Assembly (NCBI RefSeq): GCF_022829445.1
Contig: NZ_JAKSXY010000059.1
Span: forward strand, 1-64,000
Direction of reading: 5' to 3'
DNA: 64,000 nt
Source of the DNA: Methylobacterium sp. J-068
GTDB lineage: Bacteria > Pseudomonadota > Alphaproteobacteria > Rhizobiales > Beijerinckiaceae
Positions 60,259-64,000 of this stretch are shown piece by piece. Below the pieces are notes generated by a model. It was not told the origin of the DNA and searched no databases. It saw nothing but the letters and a program-made list of their open reading frames with translations. How positions within the stretch are numbered: the first letter of the stretch is position 1; each line of letters starts with the position of its first letter. The position numbers were made by a program, and so were the translations under genes.

Positions 60259-60738
60259 CTACTTCTCGTTCTTGGCGATGTTCCAGGTCGCCTCGACTTC
60301 CGGACCGGCGCTGCCGTCCTTCGCCTGGGTCGTGTAGACGTACTTGAACTTGGCGAAGTTCAGGGTGACGTTCTCGGTCAGCCGGTCCTCGCCGCCCGAA
60401 CCGCCCACCGAGACGTGCGTCACGATGAGATCTTCCATCTCGATCTTGACGTACTCCACCGGCTTGTCGCCGGCCTTGCGGACGTAGAGCGTTCCCTTGG
60501 GAATATGCTTGCCGCTGCAGCAATGCGAGGCGAGCGGCGGGCTCGCCTTGTCGATGTACTTCGTGACGCTGACGTCCTGGACCGAGACCTTGCCGGCGCC
60601 GGAGCCGGAGCCGACGTGACCGCTGCCGGATTGCGACATGCCCCAGGACCAGGCGAGGACGTCGATCTCCTCCTTGTGCTTGCCGTCCTGGGATTCGCCC
60701 TTGATCCCGTCCAGCTTCAGAAACATGTCGACTGCCAT
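60259..60738 (-). CDS. hcp: T6SS inner-tube protein Hcp (TssD)
   Basis: This 159-residue protein is Hcp, which stacks as hexameric rings to form the expelled tube. The family start AVDMFLKLDGIKGESQDGKHKEEIDVLAWSWGMSQSGSGHVGSGSGAGKVSVQDVSVTKYIDKASPPL is clear. GGAGGGGAC precedes ATG 60738. It is between tssC and tssE and so belongs to the core locus. Confidence 0.96.
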   Translation of the reverse strand: MAVDMFLKLDGIKGESQDGKHKEEIDVLAWSWGMSQSGSGHVGSGSGAGKVSVQDVSVTKYIDKASPPLASHCCSGKHIPKGTLYVRKAGDKPVEYVKIEMEDLIVTHVSVGGSGGEDRLTENVTLNFAKFKYVYTTQAKDGSAGPEVEATWNIAKNEK

Positions 60739-60850
60739 AACCGTCCCCTCCGTTTGTTGGCCGCTTCGTGGTCACACGCTCAAGACGATGCGGAGCACGG
60801 GATGTCTCCGCATGGGTGAATCCTGACAGGGATCGATCGGGCGACCCGGA

Positions 60851-62362
60851 TTATTGGGCCGGCGCGGGCAGGCGCGAGACGAGGCTCATGCCGATATCCA
60901 TGCCTTCGAGTTGGTAATGCGGACGAAGGTAGAAGCGCGCGGAGTAGTATCCGGGATTCTCCTCGTTCTCGAAGATGTCGACCCGCGCGTCGGCCAGCGG
61001 CTTGCGCGCCTTGGTCTGCTCGCTCGAGTTCACGGGATCACCGTCGACGTACTGGTTGATCCACTCCTGGAGCCACTTCGTGAGCTGGTCTTTCTCTTTC
61101 GTCGACCCGATCTTGTCGCGAACCATGCACTTCAGGTAGTGCGCGAAGCGCGAGACCGCGAACATGTAGGGCAGACGGGAGGACAGGTTGTCCGACGCCG
61201 TGGCCTCGACGCCCTTCTCGCCGAAGAACGTCTTCGGCTTGTAGACCGACTGCGCGCCGATGAAGGCGGCCTTGTCGGAATTCTTGCGGTGGATCAGCGG
61301 GATCAGGCCGGCCTTGGCCAGTTCCGCCTCGCGCCGGTCGCTGATGGCGATCTCGGTCGGACACTTGAGGTCGACGCCGCCATCGTCGGTCGGGAAGGTG
61401 TGGTTCGGCAGGTTGACGACCTCACCGCCGGATTGGACGCCGCGGATCCGAACCGTCCAGCCGCATTCCTTGTAGGCGCGGTTGATGTTCACCGCCATCG
61501 CGTAGGCGGCGTTCATCCAGGCGTAGCTCTCGCCAGCATGGCCGTCCGTCGTCTCCTCGAAGGCGAACTCCTCGACGGGCTCGGTCTTGGCGCCGTAGGG
61601 CAGGCGCGACAGGACGCGGGGCATGCACAGGCCGAGATAGCGGGAATCGGGCGAGTCGCGCAGGGACTTCCAGGGTCCGTAATCCGGCGTGTCGAAGATC
61701 TTGCCGAGATCGCGCGGATTGGCGAGTTCGGTGTAGCTGTCCATTCCGAGCAGCGTCGGGTCGGCCCCGGCGAAGAACGGCGCGTGGGCGGCGCCCGCGA
61801 TCTTGCTCAGATCGCGCAGAAGCTGCACGTCGGTCGGGAGGTGGCTGAAGTGGTAATCCGCCACCAGGCAACCGAACGGTTCGCCGCCGAGCTGCCCGAA
61901 CTCGGACTCGTAGACCTTCTTGAAGAGCGGGCTCTGATCCCAGCGGGCGCCCGGGTACATCTTCAGGTTCCGGGAGAGCTCGTTCTTGGAGATGTTCATC
62001 ACCTTGATCTTCAAGCTCGAATCGGTTTCCGAGTTGAAGACGAGGTAGTTGAGCCCACGCCACGCGCTCTCGATCTTCTGGAATTCCGGCGCGTGCAGGA
62101 TCTCGTTGACCTGCAAGGTCAGCTTCTCGTCGATCCGGGCGATCATCTCCTCGATCGTGTCGAGGACGTCGTCCTTGATCAGGCTGGTGTCGGACAGCGC
62201 CTGCCGGACGAGCGTTCCGACGGCGTTCTCGACCTCGGTCGCGGCCCGTTCGGTGCGCGGCTTGAAGCTCTGCTTGAGGAGGCTCGAGAATTCATCCGCC
62301 TCGACCGTTCCGCCCTGCGGCGACGCGGCCTGACCACCCAACTCGTTCGTTCCAGATGCCAT
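60851..62362 (-). CDS. tssC: T6SS contractile sheath large subunit TssC
   Basis: This 503-residue protein is TssC (VipB/ImpC). Conserved blocks include EFQKIESAWRGLNYLV, LKIKVMNISKNELSRNLK, FGCLVADYHFSHLPTDVQLLRDLSKIAGAAHAPFFAGADP and the C-terminal RLPYMFAVSRFAHYLKCMVRDK. With TssB it builds the tail sheath. It starts 167 bases after the tssB stop and precedes hcp by 112 bases. Confidence 0.96.
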   Translation of the reverse strand: MASGTNELGGQAASPQGGTVEADEFSSLLKQSFKPRTERAATEVENAVGTLVRQALSDTSLIKDDVLDTIEEMIARIDEKLTLQVNEILHAPEFQKIESAWRGLNYLVFNSETDSSLKIKVMNISKNELSRNLKMYPGARWDQSPLFKKVYESEFGQLGGEPFGCLVADYHFSHLPTDVQLLRDLSKIAGAAHAPFFAGADPTLLGMDSYTELANPRDLGKIFDTPDYGPWKSLRDSPDSRYLGLCMPRVLSRLPYGAKTEPVEEFAFEETTDGHAGESYAWMNAAYAMAVNINRAYKECGWTVRIRGVQSGGEVVNLPNHTFPTDDGGVDLKCPTEIAISDRREAELAKAGLIPLIHRKNSDKAAFIGAQSVYKPKTFFGEKGVEATASDNLSSRLPYMFAVSRFAHYLKCMVRDKIGSTKEKDQLTKWLQEWINQYVDGDPVNSSEQTKARKPLADARVDIFENEENPGYYSARFYLRPHYQLEGMDIGMSLVSRLPAPAQ

Positions 62363-62529
62363 CGTCGTCTCTCACAACACCGCCGGTAAGGTCGGGATCG
62401 AGGTTGGTCCCTGATGCTGCGTCGCCCCCCGGCCGATCCGGTCGCCTGATCCGGATGGCGCGCGGGCGGCGCGGTTCGTGACGTTGCGGGCTCAGTCGCC
62501 CGCCCGGGCCCCAGACCCGAGCGCGCGGA

Positions 62530-63063
62530 TCAGGCGGGCGTGCCGGGCGTCTCGCCGTCCTTGCCCGGGGCGGCGAGCTTCTCCTGGAGCGCCGCCATCA
62601 GGGCGGGGTCCTTCAGAAGCGCCTTGATCTGGTCGCTCGCCGCCACCTTGCCGTCCATGTAGCGAAGCAGGTTCGCGAGCTGCTCGCGCGCCTCCAGCAA
62701 CTTGGCCAGGGGCGGAACCTGCCGGGCGATCGCCGCCGGGCTGAAATCGTCCATTTTCTTGAAGGACAGATGCACCGGCAGCTTCTCGTTGTCCCCGCCC
62801 GAGAGCTTGTCCCTTACGGTGAAGGCGGCTCCGGGCGCGATCGCGCCCATGCGCTGATCGAAATTGTCCATATCGAATTCGGTCAGCTTCCGATCCGCGA
62901 CATCGACCTTCTCGACCGCCGAGGCATTTCCGGACAGGTCCGCCAGCACGCCCATGACGAAGGGAAGCTCGATGTTCTTCTCGGCGTCATAGGGGTCTTC
63001 GTAGGTGATGTGGACCCGCGGAGCCCGGTTGCGCTTGATGAACTTCTGGCCAGAATCCGACAT
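62530..63063 (-). CDS. tssB: T6SS contractile sheath small subunit TssB
   Basis: This 177-residue protein is TssB (VipA/ImpB): RAPRVHITYEDPYDAEKNIELPFVMGVLADLSGNASAVEK and the FDQRMGAIAPGAAFTVRDKL segment are typical. It pairs with TssC to form the sheath. ATG 63063 follows a GGGGCGAG site. The AT-richer 168-base gap before it (towards tssA) probably holds a promoter for the tssB-onward genes. Confidence 0.95.
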   Translation of the reverse strand: MSDSGQKFIKRNRAPRVHITYEDPYDAEKNIELPFVMGVLADLSGNASAVEKVDVADRKLTEFDMDNFDQRMGAIAPGAAFTVRDKLSGGDNEKLPVHLSFKKMDDFSPAAIARQVPPLAKLLEAREQLANLLRYMDGKVAASDQIKALLKDPALMAALQEKLAAPGKDGETPGTPA

Positions 63064-63231
63064 CTCGCCCCGCTACAGTAAAATGACAGGCTGACCACAC
63101 CCCGACCAGCATTCGGAGATATCAGCGCCATCGGAATTCAAACGAACACATCGATAGAACCAAAACCAGTCCAACAGATTTCAGTTTTCAAAGCAAGACC
63201 CAGAGAGAAGATCGGCTGGAAAATCCACGCC

Positions 63232-64000
63232 TCATGTTTCGGCCCGGCTGGCCACCAAGTCCGGCAATACGTCCTTGAGGATACTCAGGAAATCGCGCTC
63301 GATCAGCCCAGAGGCGCGGTCCAGCAGGAGCGGGATCGGGCTCGACGGCTCGGCCCGGCGATAGAATTGACCGACCTCCGTCAGGAGCGCCAGGGCCTCG
63401 GCCCGCGTCTCGGCCCGGAAAAGCGGCGGCTCGGGCGCCGAATCGGCCGGCGCATCCCCCTCGGATTCCGCGCCCGAATCAGGGGTGTCGGCGCGCGGAA
63501 CCGCGTCGAGCTGCTCGAACGACAGGCGCAGCGGCCCGCCGGCACCGATCGCGATGACCGCCGCGCCCGCATGCTCCGGGACCAGGATGGTCATCACTTC
63601 GAGGAAGGACTTGCCCACCAGCATCTGGGCCTGGCGCGTGAGCACCTCGGCGGGACTCGAGGGCTCCGAGCGGCGCAGGTAGGCGGAGGCGACCTCCAGG
63701 GCGGCCGAGGCGTCCCGCACGCCCGCCACGCGTCCGGTCCCCGGCAGCGCCGCCGCGGGGGCGTGGACGTCCGCCGCCGGCGCGTTGGCGCCCAAGTCCG
63801 GGGGAGTCGCGACCGCGCCGGTGCGGGCCTGGATGATCGGATTGAGGAGGGCGAGCGCCCGCCCCGCGAGGGCGCTCAGCCGGGCGAGGGAGACGGCCTG
63901 ATCGTAGCCCGCCTGGGCCACGCACACCTCCCGGATCGCCTGCGCGGCGCGCTCGATCGCGGCGAACTGGTCGGCCACCGTGCGGACCGCGTCGATGTCG
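63232..64000 (-). CDS. tssA: T6SS cap/assembly protein TssA, C-terminal part
   Basis: The visible 255 residues are the C-terminal portion of TssA (ImpA family), truncated by the window end; the reading frame continues past 64000. The conserved motif GQFYRRAEPSSPIPLLLDRASGLIERDFLSILKDVLPD lies near the stop; a similar internal YLRRSEPSSPAEVLTRQAQMLVGKSFLEVM precedes it. TssA organises the tail and, in long forms, caps the sheath. It is the most upstream gene of the locus in this window. Confidence 0.9.
   Translation of the reverse strand, partial: DIDAVRTVADQFAAIERAAQAIREVCVAQAGYDQAVSLARLSALAGRALALLNPIIQARTGAVATPPDLGANAPAADVHAPAAALPGTGRVAGVRDASAALEVASAYLRRSEPSSPAEVLTRQAQMLVGKSFLEVMTILVPEHAGAAVIAIGAGGPLRLSFEQLDAVPRADTPDSGAESEGDAPADSAPEPPLFRAETRAEALALLTEVGQFYRRAEPSSPIPLLLDRASGLIERDFLSILKDVLPDLVASRAET

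Overview
The window is about 64 kb of very GC-rich, densely coded alphaproteobacterial chromosome. It most resembles a Methylobacterium/Methylorubrum-type methylotroph. This is inferred from a lanthanide-type PQQ methanol dehydrogenase (XoxF) beside a MoxYX-like two-component system, a second PQQ dehydrogenase, the order rpmB / DUF3108 / Suv3-like helicase / S4 protein / FdxA ferredoxin / CarD / RpoH-type sigma factor (a core arrangement in Hyphomicrobiales), and small secreted GCG-motif proteins. Genus is an inference; no rRNA gene is present. No insertion sequence, integrase, prophage or CRISPR array was seen.

Layout. 1-4.7 kb: end of an outer-membrane barrel gene, thioredoxin, a PQQ sugar dehydrogenase, a TetR/DUF1348 pair with a perfect 20-bp operator-like palindrome, and an AEC carrier. 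4.8-13.1 kb: the conserved information-processing block rpmB to sigma-32. 13.3-18.6 kb: a small membrane protein, an Sfp-type phosphopantetheinyl transferase, tRNA-Pro(CGG), two secreted GCG-type proteins, an OmpR-type two-component system and a secreted HExxH protein. The genes on both flanks of that system carry the same 45-bp regulatory block.

18.6-33.5 kb: an accessory stretch of small catabolic or detoxification enzymes (ArsR-controlled NIPSNAP/hydrolase/ABM cluster, DUF1428, DinB, FAD monooxygenase, DUF1835/DUF3658, methyltransferase, MmcQ, glyoxalase, nucleotidyltransferase, DUF2267). Several decayed genes are interspersed (esterase 5' end, frameshifted dienelactone hydrolase, Atm1-type ABC fragment, half a TauE), and there is one AT-rich patch. 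33.7-37.8 kb: xoxF divergent from a MoxY/MoxX-like sensor and regulator. 38.4-45.1 kb: a two-partner secretion pair (FhaC-type transporter and a 1590-residue haemagglutinin-like exoprotein). 45.3-52.6 kb: a caspase-like/Sel1 protein, a PfkB kinase divergent from a GntR/UTRA regulator, a TPR-methyltransferase, an M23 peptidase and a Cys-rich secreted protein.

52.7-64 kb: a minus-strand type VI secretion locus, tssA-tssB-tssC-hcp-tssE-tssF-tssG-tssH. It ends in two small genes, one encoding a HELAH metallopeptidase-like protein that is a candidate effector; tssA runs off the window end. Functionally the window combines core expression machinery, C1 and PQQ oxidation, and surface or contact-dependent interaction systems (TPS adhesin, T6SS), as expected for a plant- or surface-associated methylotroph.
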